Position numbers and translations under genes: made by a program. The notes beneath the pieces are model-generated. The model was given only the letters and a program-made list of their open reading frames with translations. It made no database searches and had not been told where the DNA came from. Of a stretch of 64,000 bases of DNA, positions 27,766 to 36,535 are shown piece by piece (the stretch's first letter is position 1; the number at the start of each line of letters is the position of its first letter). The stretch spans positions 30,263 to 94,262 of the forward strand of contig JAAYEI010000056.1 in NCBI GenBank assembly GCA_012728815.1, in the 5' to 3' direction. Source of the DNA: Clostridiales bacterium (GTDB taxonomy: Bacteria; Bacillota; Clostridia; Christensenellales; Aristaeellaceae).

Positions 27766-29271
27766 ATGCCAGACAGCCCCGCCATTGAGCTGATCCGCCT
27801 GACCAAGTGCTTTGACAGCGTCACCGCCTGTGATTGCATCAACCTGGATGTGCGCCGGGGGGAAATTCTGGCGCTGCTGGGGGAAAACGGCTCGGGCAAG
27901 ACCACGCTGACCAACATGCTTTCGGGCATCTATCAGCCGGATTCCGGGCAGATCCTGCTGGACGGGCGGGCGGTGTCCATCCGCTCGCCCCGGGACGCCA
28001 TCCGGCTGGGCATCGGCATGATCCACCAGCACTTCAAGCTGGTGGAGGTGATGAGCGCGCGGGAGAACATCCTGCTGGGGCAGGCCGGGCGCGCCGCCAT
28101 CAGCCCGGAGGAGGCCATCCGCCGCTTCGGCATACAGGTGGACCTGGACAAAAAAATCTACGACATGTCCGTGAGCGAAAAGCAGGCGGTGGAAATCCTC
28201 AAGGTGCTGTGCCGGGGGGCGGACAAGCTGATCCTGGACGAACCCACCGCGGTGCTCACCCCCCAGGAAATCCAGGCGCTGTTTGACACCCTGCGCCAGA
28301 TGCGCGGGGAGGGCAAGGCCATCATCATCATCACCCACAAGCTGGAGGAGGTGATGGAGGTGTCCGACCGCGTGAGCGTGCTGCGCAAGGGGGTCAACGT
28401 GGGCACGGTGGACACCGCCAGCACCAACCGTTTCAGCCTGACAGAGCTGATGGTGGGCAAGCAGATTGACCTGGACGTGAAGCGGGAGACCCTGCCCCCT
28501 GGGCAGACCCTGCTGAAGGTGCAGAACCTGAGCGCCGTGGACGAGGGCGGCCGCGCCCTGATTGAGGACATCAGCTTTGAGCTCAAGGGCGGGGAAATCC
28601 TGGGCGTGGCCGGGGTGGCCGGCTCCGGCCAGAAGGCGCTGTGCGAAACCATCATGGGGCTGATGAAGCCCAGCCAGGGCAAGGTGTACATGCAGGGGCG
28701 GCAGATTTCGGGCCTGAGCCCACGGGAGATCATCCGCGCCGGGGTATCCATGGCCTTCATCCCGGAGGACCGCCTGGGCATGGGCCTTGTGGGCGGGATG
28801 GACATCCCGGACAACCTGCTGCTGAAAACCTACCGCGACCAGAAGGGCTTCTTCCTCAGCCGCAGGCAGGCGCGGGCGGAGGCGGTGGACATGGTGCGCC
28901 GCCTGCGCATCGTCACCCCCGGCATCCACGCCAAAATCCGGAAGCTGTCCGGCGGCAACGTGCAGAAGGTGCTGCTGGGGCGGGAAATCAACCTGAACCC
29001 CAAGGTGCTCATCACCGCCTACCCGGTGCGGGGGCTGGACATCGGCGCCTCGATGACCATCTATGACATGCTCAACGAGCAAAAGCGCAACGGCGTGGGC
29101 ATCCTCTTTGTGGGAGAAGACCTGGACGTGCTGCTGGGCCTGTGCGACCGCATCCTGGTGCTGTGCGCGGGCCGGGTGAGCGCCATTGTGGAGAGCCAGT
29201 TCGCCACCAAGGCGCTGTTGGGCATGAAGATGACAGGCCTGGTGACTGACAAGGAGGATGACTATGCCTAA
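27766..29271 (+). CDS. Nucleoside ABC transporter ATP-binding protein (two fused ATPase domains)
   Basis: Protein of 501 aa of the NupO/YufO group. Domain 1 has Walker A GENGSGKTT, signature MSVSEKQAVEIL and Walker B LILDEPTAVLT. Domain 2 has P-loop GVAGVAGSGQKAL, signature LSGGNVQK and a degenerate Walker B region VLITAYPVRGLDIGA, normal for the second half of this family. It energises uptake with the two permeases downstream. The stop overlaps the next gene by 8 nt. Confidence 0.93.
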   Translation: MPDSPAIELIRLTKCFDSVTACDCINLDVRRGEILALLGENGSGKTTLTNMLSGIYQPDSGQILLDGRAVSIRSPRDAIRLGIGMIHQHFKLVEVMSARENILLGQAGRAAISPEEAIRRFGIQVDLDKKIYDMSVSEKQAVEILKVLCRGADKLILDEPTAVLTPQEIQALFDTLRQMRGEGKAIIIITHKLEEVMEVSDRVSVLRKGVNVGTVDTASTNRFSLTELMVGKQIDLDVKRETLPPGQTLLKVQNLSAVDEGGRALIEDISFELKGGEILGVAGVAGSGQKALCETIMGLMKPSQGKVYMQGRQISGLSPREIIRAGVSMAFIPEDRLGMGLVGGMDIPDNLLLKTYRDQKGFFLSRRQARAEAVDMVRRLRIVTPGIHAKIRKLSGGNVQKVLLGREINLNPKVLITAYPVRGLDIGASMTIYDMLNEQKRNGVGILFVGEDLDVLLGLCDRILVLCAGRVSAIVESQFATKALLGMKMTGLVTDKEDDYA

Positions 29272-30352
29272 GGGCTGGGCGCTGCCCCACATCGTCCAGC
29301 GGGGGGAGGTCAAGCCTGCCCTCACCTGGGCTTACCGCGCGCTGGCTGTGGTGTTCGCCCTGGCCATGGGCGGCATTTTCCTGGCGCTGCAGGGCTTCAG
29401 CCCCCTGAACGTGTACGGCACCATGCTGCGCGGGGCGCTGGGCAGCCCGGGGATGCAGAAGGAAACCCTCAAGCTGACCATCCCCCTGGCCCTGACTTCC
29501 CTGGGCGTGCTGCTGGCCTTCAAGATGCGCTTCTGGAACATCGGCGCGGAGGGGCAAATCGCGGCCGGGGCGATTGCCGCCAGCTATTTCGCCTATTTCC
29601 AGTCCCACCTGCCAAGCGGCCTGCTGCTGTCCCTGATGGCGCTGGCCGGCTTTGTGGCCGGCGGGCTTTGGGGCCTGGTGCCCGCCTGGTTCAAAACGCG
29701 CTTTGGCACCAACGAGACCTTGTTCACCCTGATGCTCAACTACATCATGTTTCACTTCATCACCTACCTGCGCGAGGGCCCCTGGCGCGACCCGGGCGGC
29801 GGCTTTGCCGCCACGCCGCGCTTCCCCCGCCAGGCACGGCTGCCGGAGCTGCCCTTTCCCTTTGTGGGCAACCTGCACATCGGCTGGGTGGTGGTGCTGG
29901 TGATGGTGGTGGCCATCTTCATCTACCTGCGCTTCACCAAGCAGGGCTATGAAATCACCGTGGTGGGCGAGAATGAGCGCACCGCGCGCTATGCCGGCAT
30001 GTCGGTCAAGCGGGTCATCCTGCGCACCATGTTCCTGTCCGCCGGCATCTGCGGCCTGGCCGGTATGCTGCAGGTGGCGGGGCCCGACCGCCAGCTGACC
30101 GATGCCGTGGCGGGCGGGCGGGGCTTCACCGCGGTCAGCGTGGTGTGGCTGGCCCGGCTGTCCCCGGCGGGGGCGCTTGTGGTGTCCTTCCTGTTTGCCG
30201 CGCTGCAGAAGGGCTGCAGCATGATGCAGACCGAGTACCGCATCCCCGCCTCCATGAGCGACATCCTGCAGGGCATCATCCTGTTTTGCGTGCTGGGGGC
30301 GGAGTTCTTCCTGCAGTACCGCGTCATGTCCCGGCGGCAGGTGGCAGCATGA
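29264..30352 (+). CDS. Nucleoside ABC transporter permease, first subunit (NupP-like)
   Basis: Membrane protein of 362 aa of the branched-chain amino acid/ribose permease fold. It has LALTSLGVLLAFKMRFWNIG and GAEGQIAAGAIAAS, the conserved family loop, and the cytoplasmic coupling loop ITVVGENERTARYAGMSVKR. Start ATG 29264 has AGGAGG at proper spacing; ATG 29258 directly abuts that site and is unlikely. The stop overlaps the next permease start (ATGA). Confidence 0.92.
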   Translation: MPKGWALPHIVQRGEVKPALTWAYRALAVVFALAMGGIFLALQGFSPLNVYGTMLRGALGSPGMQKETLKLTIPLALTSLGVLLAFKMRFWNIGAEGQIAAGAIAASYFAYFQSHLPSGLLLSLMALAGFVAGGLWGLVPAWFKTRFGTNETLFTLMLNYIMFHFITYLREGPWRDPGGGFAATPRFPRQARLPELPFPFVGNLHIGWVVVLVMVVAIFIYLRFTKQGYEITVVGENERTARYAGMSVKRVILRTMFLSAGICGLAGMLQVAGPDRQLTDAVAGGRGFTAVSVVWLARLSPAGALVVSFLFAALQKGCSMMQTEYRIPASMSDILQGIILFCVLGAEFFLQYRVMSRRQVAA

Positions 30353-31317
30353 GCGGCTTGATGGACCAGGCAACCGCCTTTCTCTACGCCGCCATCCTGG
30401 CCAGCGTGCCGCTGCTGTACGGCACCCTGGGGGAGATCCTCACCCAAAAGGCCGGCAACATCAACCTGGGCGTGGAAGGCATGATGTACCTGGGCGCCAT
30501 CGCCGGCTTTCTGGCGGGCTACCATACCGATTCCCTGGCGCTGACGCTGATCTTGGCCATGCTGGCGGGCGCCGCGGGCGCGTCCGTCTACGCGCTGCTG
30601 ACCGTCACCCTGAAGGCTAACCAGAACGTCACCGGGCTGACCCTCACCATCTTTGGCACCGGGGTGGCCAACTTCCTGGGCGAGCAGGCCAAGCTGGCCG
30701 TCCCGGTGGGCACCGCCTTCATGTCCGCCCGGCTGAAAACGCAGCTCTCCCCCCTGCGCCTGGGCGCGCTGAGCGATCTGCCCCTCATCGGGCGGCTGCT
30801 GTTCAACCACAGCATCCTGACCTACCTGGCCCTGGCGCTGGGCATCACGATGTCCCTCTACCTCAACCGCAGCCGCAGGGGCCTGAACCTCCGCGCTGTG
30901 GGCGAGAACCCCGCCGCGGCGGATGCCATGGGCGTGCGGGTGAACCTGTACAAGTATGCGCACATCATGGCCGGCGGCGCGCTGGCTGGCCTGGGGGGCG
31001 TGTATGTGAGCATGGTGACGGCGCTGGGCAACTGGCAGCCCAACATCATCTCCGGCCAGGGCTGGATCGCCATCGCGCTGGTGATCTTTGCCTCCTGGCG
31101 GCCGCTTCGGGCCATCACCGGCAGCCTGGTGTTTGGGGCGCTGTCCGTGCTGCGGCTGTATGTCCCCCGCGACGTGGTGGACATCCCCCCAGCCCTGTTC
31201 TCCATGCTGCCCTTCGCGGTGACCTGCCTGGTGCTTGTGATCACCTCCATGCGCAGCAATCGGGAGAACCAGCAGCCCGCCTCCTGCGGGGTCAACTACT
31301 TCCGGGAAGAGCGCTGA
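30349..31317 (+). CDS. Nucleoside ABC transporter permease, second subunit (NupQ-like)
   Basis: Membrane protein of 322 aa with about nine helices. Family landmarks are LYGTLGEILTQKAGNINLG, VEGMMYLGA and the coupling loop LRAVGENPAAADAMGVRV. The ATG at 30349 overlaps the upstream stop. It is the last gene of the xpt operon and is followed by a terminator. Two different permeases plus one double ATPase is the standard BMP-type transporter. Confidence 0.92.
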   Translation: MSGLMDQATAFLYAAILASVPLLYGTLGEILTQKAGNINLGVEGMMYLGAIAGFLAGYHTDSLALTLILAMLAGAAGASVYALLTVTLKANQNVTGLTLTIFGTGVANFLGEQAKLAVPVGTAFMSARLKTQLSPLRLGALSDLPLIGRLLFNHSILTYLALALGITMSLYLNRSRRGLNLRAVGENPAAADAMGVRVNLYKYAHIMAGGALAGLGGVYVSMVTALGNWQPNIISGQGWIAIALVIFASWRPLRAITGSLVFGALSVLRLYVPRDVVDIPPALFSMLPFAVTCLVLVITSMRSNRENQQPASCGVNYFREER

Positions 31318-31365
31318 CGGGCTGCGCCTTTCCTTCATCATCCGGATGTTGCGGGCCGGACCACA

Positions 31366-31394
31366 AAAAAGGCGCCAGCAAGCGGCGCCTTTTT
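31366..31394. terminator. Bidirectional terminator between the xpt operon and the membrane hydrolase
   Basis: AAAAAGGCGCC (31366-31376) and GGCGCCTTTTT (31384-31394) form an 11-bp stem with a 7-nt loop. A and T runs on each side allow termination in both directions between convergent genes. Confidence 0.85.
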
Positions 31395-31410
31395 GGTTTG
31401 GTCATGATGC

Positions 31411-32529
31411 TCAGGGCAAGGTCAACGCCGGGGGCGGCTGCTCCACCTCGCCCGCTGTAATGGCGGCGAGGAACTCCGCCATCGCCTGGGCGGAAAGCGG
31501 GTCGCTCCAGGGGGCGGTGTGCCCGCCCGCCAGCTCCACCAGCAGGCCCTGGCTGTACTGGACGCTCAGGCGCTCTGACTGCGCGTAGGGCACCAGCACA
31601 TCCGCCCGCCCGGCGATGATCAAGGCCGGCGTTGTGGTCTGCCGGGCAAACTGGTCGCTGGGGTATTTGTTGCGCACCAGGAAGCCGGGCACCCGGGTAT
31701 AGAAGGCATCCGGCAGCTGGAAGGTATGCTGCAGGTAGTGGTTGACCAGCTCCCTGCCGTTGTAAAAGGGCGACATCAAGATCAGGCCGGCCACTTCGTT
31801 GTTCGCGGCCAGCTGGGTTGCCGGGCCGGTGCCCAGGCTCCAGCCTGCCAGCACGATGCGATCAGCCAGCACATCCTCCCGGGTGCGGGCATAGTCAAGC
31901 GCTGCCTGGGCCATGGCCAGCACGGTGGCCTCCTCCGGCTCCCCGGCGCTTTGGCCATAGCCCGGATAATCCACCATCATCAGGTGATAGCCGCTGAGCA
32001 GCTGGTCCACCTGGCTGCGCACCAGGGCGTGGACACGGCCCGCGGCCAGCTCCCCGTTGCCGCCAAAGTACAGCACCAGCCCGGCAGGATCCGGCTGCTG
32101 CTTGAACATCCACCCCTGCAGCCGGGCACCCTGGGCATCTGTAAAGCTGATTTCTTCCGCGCGCGGCTCCTGCTGCAGTGCCGCCTGGGCATTCTGCTCC
32201 TGGCGGCCAGGCTGATAGAGCATGTCGTTCTGGGCCAGCCAGAAGCCGCCGACGCCAAAGACCAGCACCACCAGCACCGCCATGATCACCAGGCGCAGCA
32301 GCCACTTGAACAGCCACCAGGGCTTCCGTGCCGGGAAGAACAGCATCAGCGCCACCAGCAGCGCGACCCCGCCCGCCAGCAGAAAGAAGGGCTCCCTGAA
32401 AATGCTCTTGCCCACGGTCTGCTCGTACCAGGACTGCAGCGCCATCAGGATGGCGCCGCCAATCAACAGGCCGATGAACAGGCACAGAATGAAACGCAGC
32501 AGGGTGGGACGTTTTTTGGACAGGCTCAT
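31411..32529 (-). CDS. Membrane-anchored alpha/beta hydrolase
   Basis: Protein of 372 aa with three N-terminal membrane helices (about 10-30, 45-65, 75-97) and a C-terminal hydrolase domain like BEM46/ABHD13-type proteins. The nucleophile elbow is LAGWSLGTGPA, the acid is probably in GRADVLVPYAQSE and the histidine in GGHTAPW. The active domain should face outward if the third helix exits the membrane. GGAGG precedes the ATG. It lies 46 nt behind the MATE gene in the same direction. Substrate unknown. Confidence 0.85.
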   Translation of the reverse strand: MSLSKKRPTLLRFILCLFIGLLIGGAILMALQSWYEQTVGKSIFREPFFLLAGGVALLVALMLFFPARKPWWLFKWLLRLVIMAVLVVLVFGVGGFWLAQNDMLYQPGRQEQNAQAALQQEPRAEEISFTDAQGARLQGWMFKQQPDPAGLVLYFGGNGELAAGRVHALVRSQVDQLLSGYHLMMVDYPGYGQSAGEPEEATVLAMAQAALDYARTREDVLADRIVLAGWSLGTGPATQLAANNEVAGLILMSPFYNGRELVNHYLQHTFQLPDAFYTRVPGFLVRNKYPSDQFARQTTTPALIIAGRADVLVPYAQSERLSVQYSQGLLVELAGGHTAPWSDPLSAQAMAEFLAAITAGEVEQPPPALTLP

Positions 32530-32575
32530 GGTTTGCCTCCTTGATACAAAGGTTCAGACATGGCAGGGATGGTCC

Positions 32576-34021
32576 TTACAGGCCCTCAGCGGTAGCATAC
32601 CCGTCCGGGGTCTGCCCGGCCTGGTCATCCATCGCTTTCATGCGCTGCCGGGCGCGCTTGCGCCACCGCCCGTAACGGAAGGCCAGGTAGTTGATCAGCG
32701 CGCCCGCGCTCCAGGTGATGAGCACCCCGTAGTAGATCATCTCCGGCTGGCCCAGGGGCTGCTGCGGGGTCTTGCTCAGCTCCACCAGCAGGTAGGACAC
32801 CGGCACGCGCAGGCCCACGGAGGTGATCAGCGAAATCCACATGGGGGTCATCGCGTCCCCCGCGCCGCGCATGACACCGGACAGACACTGCAGAACCGCC
32901 ATGCTCATATAGCCCAGGGACAGGATCCGGATGAAGCGCATGCCCCGGTCGATGATGGCCTGGGTGTGGGTAAACAGGCTCATGATGGAGCGGCCAAACA
33001 GCAGCAGGGCCAGGGTCATGACCGCGGCTACCGCCACCGCCATCAGGGTGCCCTGCGTGGCGCCCCGGCGGGCGCGCTCCAGGTCCCGCGCGCCCACGTT
33101 CTGCCCGGTGAAGGTGGTCATGGCCATGCCAAAGGAGAAGTTGGGCATCATGGCAAAGCCGTCCACCCGCATGGAGATAATGACCGTGGCCACAATCTCC
33201 GGCCCGAAGCTGTTTTGCAGGCGCTGTACCAGGATCATGGCGGAGGAGAAGATGGCCTGCGTCAGCCCTGAGGGCATCCCCAGGCGAATAATCTCAGACA
33301 CGGTGCGCCTGTGCAGCCGCAGGGTGCCGCGGTGCATGTCGAAGGTTTCGCGCATGCGGGCCAGCTTCAGGTAACACAGCACGGCCGAGACCGACTGGGC
33401 GATGATGGTGGCCCAGGCCACCCCGGCCACGCCCCAGCCAAAGCCAATCACGAACCACAGGTCTAGCGCGATGTTCAGCGCGCTGGTGAGCAGCAGGAAG
33501 CCCAGGGCGGAGAAGCTGTCCCCCAGACCGCGCAGCACGCCGGAGAGCACGTTGTAGTAGGTAAATCCGAAGATGCCCAGGAAAAAGATGCGCAGGTAGG
33601 CGATGGCGTCGTCAATGATGGCCTCCGGGGTGTTCAGCGCCCGCAGCATGATGGGCGAGAGCCACACGCCCAGCACCATGATCAGGGCGGACACGATGGC
33701 CGTCAGGCTGATGCAGTTGCCGATGGCTTCGCTCAGCAGCCGCCTGTCCTTGGCGCCAAAGGTCTGGGACACCAGGATGCCGACCCCGGTTGAAATGCCG
33801 ATGAACAGGGCAATCATGAACATCAGGATGGGCCAGGAGCTGCCCACCGAGGCCAGGGCATTGTCCCCCACATAGCGGCCCACCACCACCGAATCGGTGG
33901 AGGCGTACAGCTGCTGGGCGATGTTGCCAATCAGCATGGGCAGGGCGAACTCCAGGATGCGCTTCCAGGGCGCGCCCTGTGTCATGTCCCGGGGAGCAAA
34001 CAGTTTCCGCAGTCTTTGCAT
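32576..34021 (-). CDS. MATE family multidrug/sodium efflux protein
   Basis: Twelve-helix transporter of about 481 aa in two homologous halves. LPMLIGNIAQQLYASTDSVV opens the first half and LGMPSGLTQAIFSSAMILV the second; ALGFLLLTSALNIALDLWFV is typical of the NorM/DinF superfamily. Start ATG 34021 is the first ATG; a TTG at 34039 is possible and no strong ribosome site supports either. Substrate unknown. Confidence 0.9.
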   Translation of the reverse strand: MQRLRKLFAPRDMTQGAPWKRILEFALPMLIGNIAQQLYASTDSVVVGRYVGDNALASVGSSWPILMFMIALFIGISTGVGILVSQTFGAKDRRLLSEAIGNCISLTAIVSALIMVLGVWLSPIMLRALNTPEAIIDDAIAYLRIFFLGIFGFTYYNVLSGVLRGLGDSFSALGFLLLTSALNIALDLWFVIGFGWGVAGVAWATIIAQSVSAVLCYLKLARMRETFDMHRGTLRLHRRTVSEIIRLGMPSGLTQAIFSSAMILVQRLQNSFGPEIVATVIISMRVDGFAMMPNFSFGMAMTTFTGQNVGARDLERARRGATQGTLMAVAVAAVMTLALLLFGRSIMSLFTHTQAIIDRGMRFIRILSLGYMSMAVLQCLSGVMRGAGDAMTPMWISLITSVGLRVPVSYLLVELSKTPQQPLGQPEMIYYGVLITWSAGALINYLAFRYGRWRKRARQRMKAMDDQAGQTPDGYATAEGL

Positions 34022-34050
34022 GAGGCGCTCACTTTCCAAGCATTGCCCAT

Positions 34051-34079
34051 ATTATAGTCAGCTAGGGGCCAGCCCGCAA
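34051..34079 (-). promoter_or_regulatory. Promoter of the MATE-hydrolase operon
   Basis: On the minus strand: TTGCGG (-35, 34074-34079), 17-bp spacer and perfect TATAAT (-10, 34051-34056). Confidence 0.65.
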
Positions 34080-34114
34080 GGACAGGCCGGGGTATGATGG
34101 TCAAGGAGGTGGAT

Positions 34115-34291
34115 ATGCGCAAGAACCCCGTGTCAAGGAACAAGCTGAGCAAGAAGCACAAACGCGCTTTGGACCGGGAGCGGCGCGTGACCTGGGCCTT
34201 TTCGCCTGTCAGCCGCGTCAAGCAGAGCAAGAAAACCTACCGGCGCGCCCGGGGCAAGCCCCTGGCGGATGAGGAGCGCCACCAGGCTTGA
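34115..34291 (+). CDS. Small highly basic protein of unknown function
   Basis: Protein of 58 aa, about one third Lys plus Arg, beginning MRKNPVSRNKLSKKHKRAL. An ideal AAGGAGGTG site stands before the ATG, and a TATGAT box (34093-34098) lies upstream, which argues that it is real. The charge suggests nucleic acid or ribosome binding; I do not recognise a family. It lies alone between the divergent MATE gene and uppP, and the uppP promoter begins at its stop codon. Confidence 0.65.
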   Translation: MRKNPVSRNKLSKKHKRALDRERRVTWAFSPVSRVKQSKKTYRRARGKPLADEERHQA

Positions 34292-34321
34292 TTGACCGGG
34301 ACGGACGCCCTCGGGTAGAAT
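34292..34321 (+). promoter_or_regulatory. Promoter of uppP
   Basis: TTGACC (34292-34297), 18-bp spacer and TAGAAT (34316-34321). A 7-bp hairpin (34329-34335 with 34341-34347) lies between it and the AAGGAG of uppP. Confidence 0.65.
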
Positions 34322-34363
34322 GGCAGGGCCGGGCCGCATGGGCCCGGGTGAAGGAGTTTGACC

Positions 34364-35215
34364 ATGAATGTGTTGTTTTCCGCCCTGATGGGCATGGTGC
34401 AGGGGCTGAGCGAGTTTTTGCCCATCTCCTCCTCCGGCCACCTGCTGGTGGCCGAAAAGCTCTTGGGCCTGCTGGGCTATCAGGGCAGCGGTGACAGCCT
34501 GGCGTTCGCCGTCATGCTGCACCTGGGCACCCTGCTGGCGGTGGCGGCGTTCTTCTGGCGGGACTGGGTGGACATGCTGCTGCACCCGGTGCGCAACAAG
34601 ACGCTGCTGCTGCTGTTCATCGCCTCCCTGCCGGCGCTGGTTTTGGCGCTGCTGCTGGGCGACAGCCTGGACACCCTGTTTGAGGGGTGGTTTCTGGGCA
34701 TCTCCTTTATGATTACGGCGGGCTTCCTGGTACTGATTGAGGTGTTCAGCGGCAAAGGCCGCCACCGGGGACACAGCCCGGGCGAGGTCGGTATCCCCCA
34801 GGCCCTCACCATGGGCGTTTTCCAGGCCATCGCCCTGCTGCCGGGGGTGTCCCGCAGCGGCTCCACCCTGCTGGGCGGCGTCATCAGCAGCCTGGACCGG
34901 CGCAAGGCGGCCCGCTTTTCCTTCATGATGTCCGCGCCTGCCATCCTGGGCAGCTTTGTGATGGAAGGCAAGGACGCGGTGGCGCAGGGCGGGCTGTCCT
35001 CCCTGTTTGGGGCAGACACCCTGGTGGGCATGGGCTTTGCAGCCGTCTTCGGCTTCCTGGCCATCCGCTACATGCTCAGGCTGATTGAGCGCATCTCCTT
35101 TTACAAGTTCGCGGCCTATGTGGCCGCGGTGGGCATCCTTGTCATCATCCTGCAACTGACCGGGTGGGCGGGCTTTCCCCCGCTGGCCCTGCCTGGCAGC
35201 CTGCCGGGCGCCTAA
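34364..35215 (+). CDS. uppP: Undecaprenyl-diphosphate phosphatase (UppP/BacA)
   Basis: Membrane phosphatase of 283 aa that recycles the lipid carrier for wall synthesis and gives bacitracin tolerance. It has the two family motifs: GMVQGLSEFLPISSSGHL near the N-terminus, with the catalytic glutamates, and LLPGVSRSGSTL in the middle. AAGGAG precedes the ATG at 34364. The L,D-transpeptidase gene begins 11 nt after its stop, linking it to wall assembly. Confidence 0.96.
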   Translation: MNVLFSALMGMVQGLSEFLPISSSGHLLVAEKLLGLLGYQGSGDSLAFAVMLHLGTLLAVAAFFWRDWVDMLLHPVRNKTLLLLFIASLPALVLALLLGDSLDTLFEGWFLGISFMITAGFLVLIEVFSGKGRHRGHSPGEVGIPQALTMGVFQAIALLPGVSRSGSTLLGGVISSLDRRKAARFSFMMSAPAILGSFVMEGKDAVAQGGLSSLFGADTLVGMGFAAVFGFLAIRYMLRLIERISFYKFAAYVAAVGILVIILQLTGWAGFPPLALPGSLPGA

Positions 35216-35226
35216 GGAACCATAAG

Positions 35227-36330
35227 ATGAAGAAACGTCTGATCCTGTCCCTGCTGGCCCTCCTCTTCCTGCTGGAGCTGCCCCAGCCTCTGCTGGCGGA
35301 AGACCTGCAAACGCCCTACTACCCCACGCCCTCCAGCCACATCACAACCGGGAAGGGCTACTGGCAGACCCCCATGAACATCAACGACACCCAGGCGGTG
35401 TGGGACATGCTCATGGCGCCTGTGACCGTGGTCAAGGGGCATCAGAAAAGCCAGCAGCTGCTCTACAGCGAGCCGGACACCGCCTCCACGCCAGTGGGCG
35501 ATGTGACGCGGGACTCCCAGGGCGTGCACGTGCTGGAGACCCGCGCGGACGGCTGGACGCTGGTGGAGACCTACTCCAGCTCCTTCCACGACAGCAGGAT
35601 CAAGGCCTGGAACCAGCTGGTGCAGGGCTGGATCCCGACGGACATGCTGGAGACCGTCACCCCCAGGGACAGGTACGCCCTGCTGGTGGACAAGCTGGAC
35701 CAGCGCCTGTACATCTTTGAGGACGGCGAGATTTATGACGTGCTGGTCATCTCCACCGGGCTGCCCAACGACCGCCAGCCCTACAACGAGACCCGCTCAG
35801 GCGAGTTTTTGCTGGTCAGCCCCGTGGGCGGCTTTGAGGTGGAGGGGCTGAACGCTGACATGGGCCTGCGCTTCAACTTCGGTGACATCATGCACGAGGT
35901 GCCGCATTCCATTTACCGCGGCAAGCGCAACTACACCAAGTATGAGGAGGTGCTGGGCCAGCGCGCCAGCCACGGCTGCATCCGCGTGCAGCGCAAGCGC
36001 ACTCCCAAGGGCACCAACATGACCTGGGTGTGGAACACGCTGCGCAAGCGCATGGATACCAAGCTGGTGATCTGGGAGGATCTGCCCGGCCGCCAGCTGC
36101 CCCATGTGGACCCCGCAACGCCCCTGTTCTACAACCCCCGCGGCGGGCAGAACTACCACAGCCAGGACAACTGCTACGGGGTGAAGAAGCAGTTCACGCC
36201 CATGGCGCAGTTCACCTACGGCGAGCTGGGCACGGGTGATTACGCCCACCTGACCGCCTGCCCCTACTGCGTGCCGCCGCGAACTGTGGCGGAGATAGAC
36301 GCCATCAACCAGGCCCATCAGCTGCCCTGA
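35227..36330 (+). CDS. Secreted L,D-transpeptidase (YkuD) with N-terminal SH3-like part and C-terminal Cys/His tail
   Basis: Wall enzyme of 367 aa that makes 3-3 cross-links or attaches proteins. A signal peptide (1-24) is followed by an SH3-like region (about 70-145) and the YkuD domain (about 147-280) with the catalytic motif SHGCIRV (C251, H249). An extra tail (300-350) carries H311, C316, H341, C345 and C348 in an NYHSQDNC...HLTACPYC layout that looks metal-binding or disulfide-forming. Start at 35227 is chosen for the signal peptide and AAGGAA. Confidence 0.92.
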   Translation: MKKRLILSLLALLFLLELPQPLLAEDLQTPYYPTPSSHITTGKGYWQTPMNINDTQAVWDMLMAPVTVVKGHQKSQQLLYSEPDTASTPVGDVTRDSQGVHVLETRADGWTLVETYSSSFHDSRIKAWNQLVQGWIPTDMLETVTPRDRYALLVDKLDQRLYIFEDGEIYDVLVISTGLPNDRQPYNETRSGEFLLVSPVGGFEVEGLNADMGLRFNFGDIMHEVPHSIYRGKRNYTKYEEVLGQRASHGCIRVQRKRTPKGTNMTWVWNTLRKRMDTKLVIWEDLPGRQLPHVDPATPLFYNPRGGQNYHSQDNCYGVKKQFTPMAQFTYGELGTGDYAHLTACPYCVPPRTVAEIDAINQAHQLP

Positions 36331-36438
36331 GGCACAGCGGCCAGGACAGGCCGCGCCAGGCACAGATGTTGGCGCACGTGGCGCTGGCGATTGCGCGGGA
36401 TTTTTCCGGATTTCCCCTGATTCTCCCCCTGCCCGGGC

Positions 36439-36467
36439 TTGCGTGAAAGGACCCGGGCGTGTATAAT
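36439..36467 (+). promoter_or_regulatory. Promoter of rpsF-ssb-rpsR
   Basis: TTGCGT (36439-36444), 17-bp spacer and perfect TATAAT (36462-36467). The leader before rpsF is about 60 nt and folds into a hairpin. Confidence 0.75.
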
Positions 36468-36475
36468 TCATGATT

Positions 36476-36519
36476 GGCACATCCTTGCGCCATGCAAGCG
36501 TCATGGCGCCATATGTCCG
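36476..36519 (+). promoter_or_regulatory. rpsF leader hairpin, candidate S6:S18 binding site
   Basis: An inner 8-bp stem (GCGCCATG 36487-36494 with CATGGCGC 36502-36509) stacks below a short outer helix (ACAT 36479-36482 with ATGT 36113 series at 36513-36516), and CCG follows at 36517-36519 just before the ribosome site. The S6:S18 autoregulatory leader described in many bacteria also has two helices and a critical CCG. The match is by eye only. Confidence 0.45.
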
Positions 36520-36535
36520 TGAGGAGGTGAAAGGT

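Noticed and set aside
26476..29325. A 949-codon open frame on the minus strand
   Set aside because: It lies opposite the BMP-protein and ATPase genes; its translation is rich in His, Gln, Val and Gly, the typical mirror of a high-GC gene, with no domain and no ribosome site.
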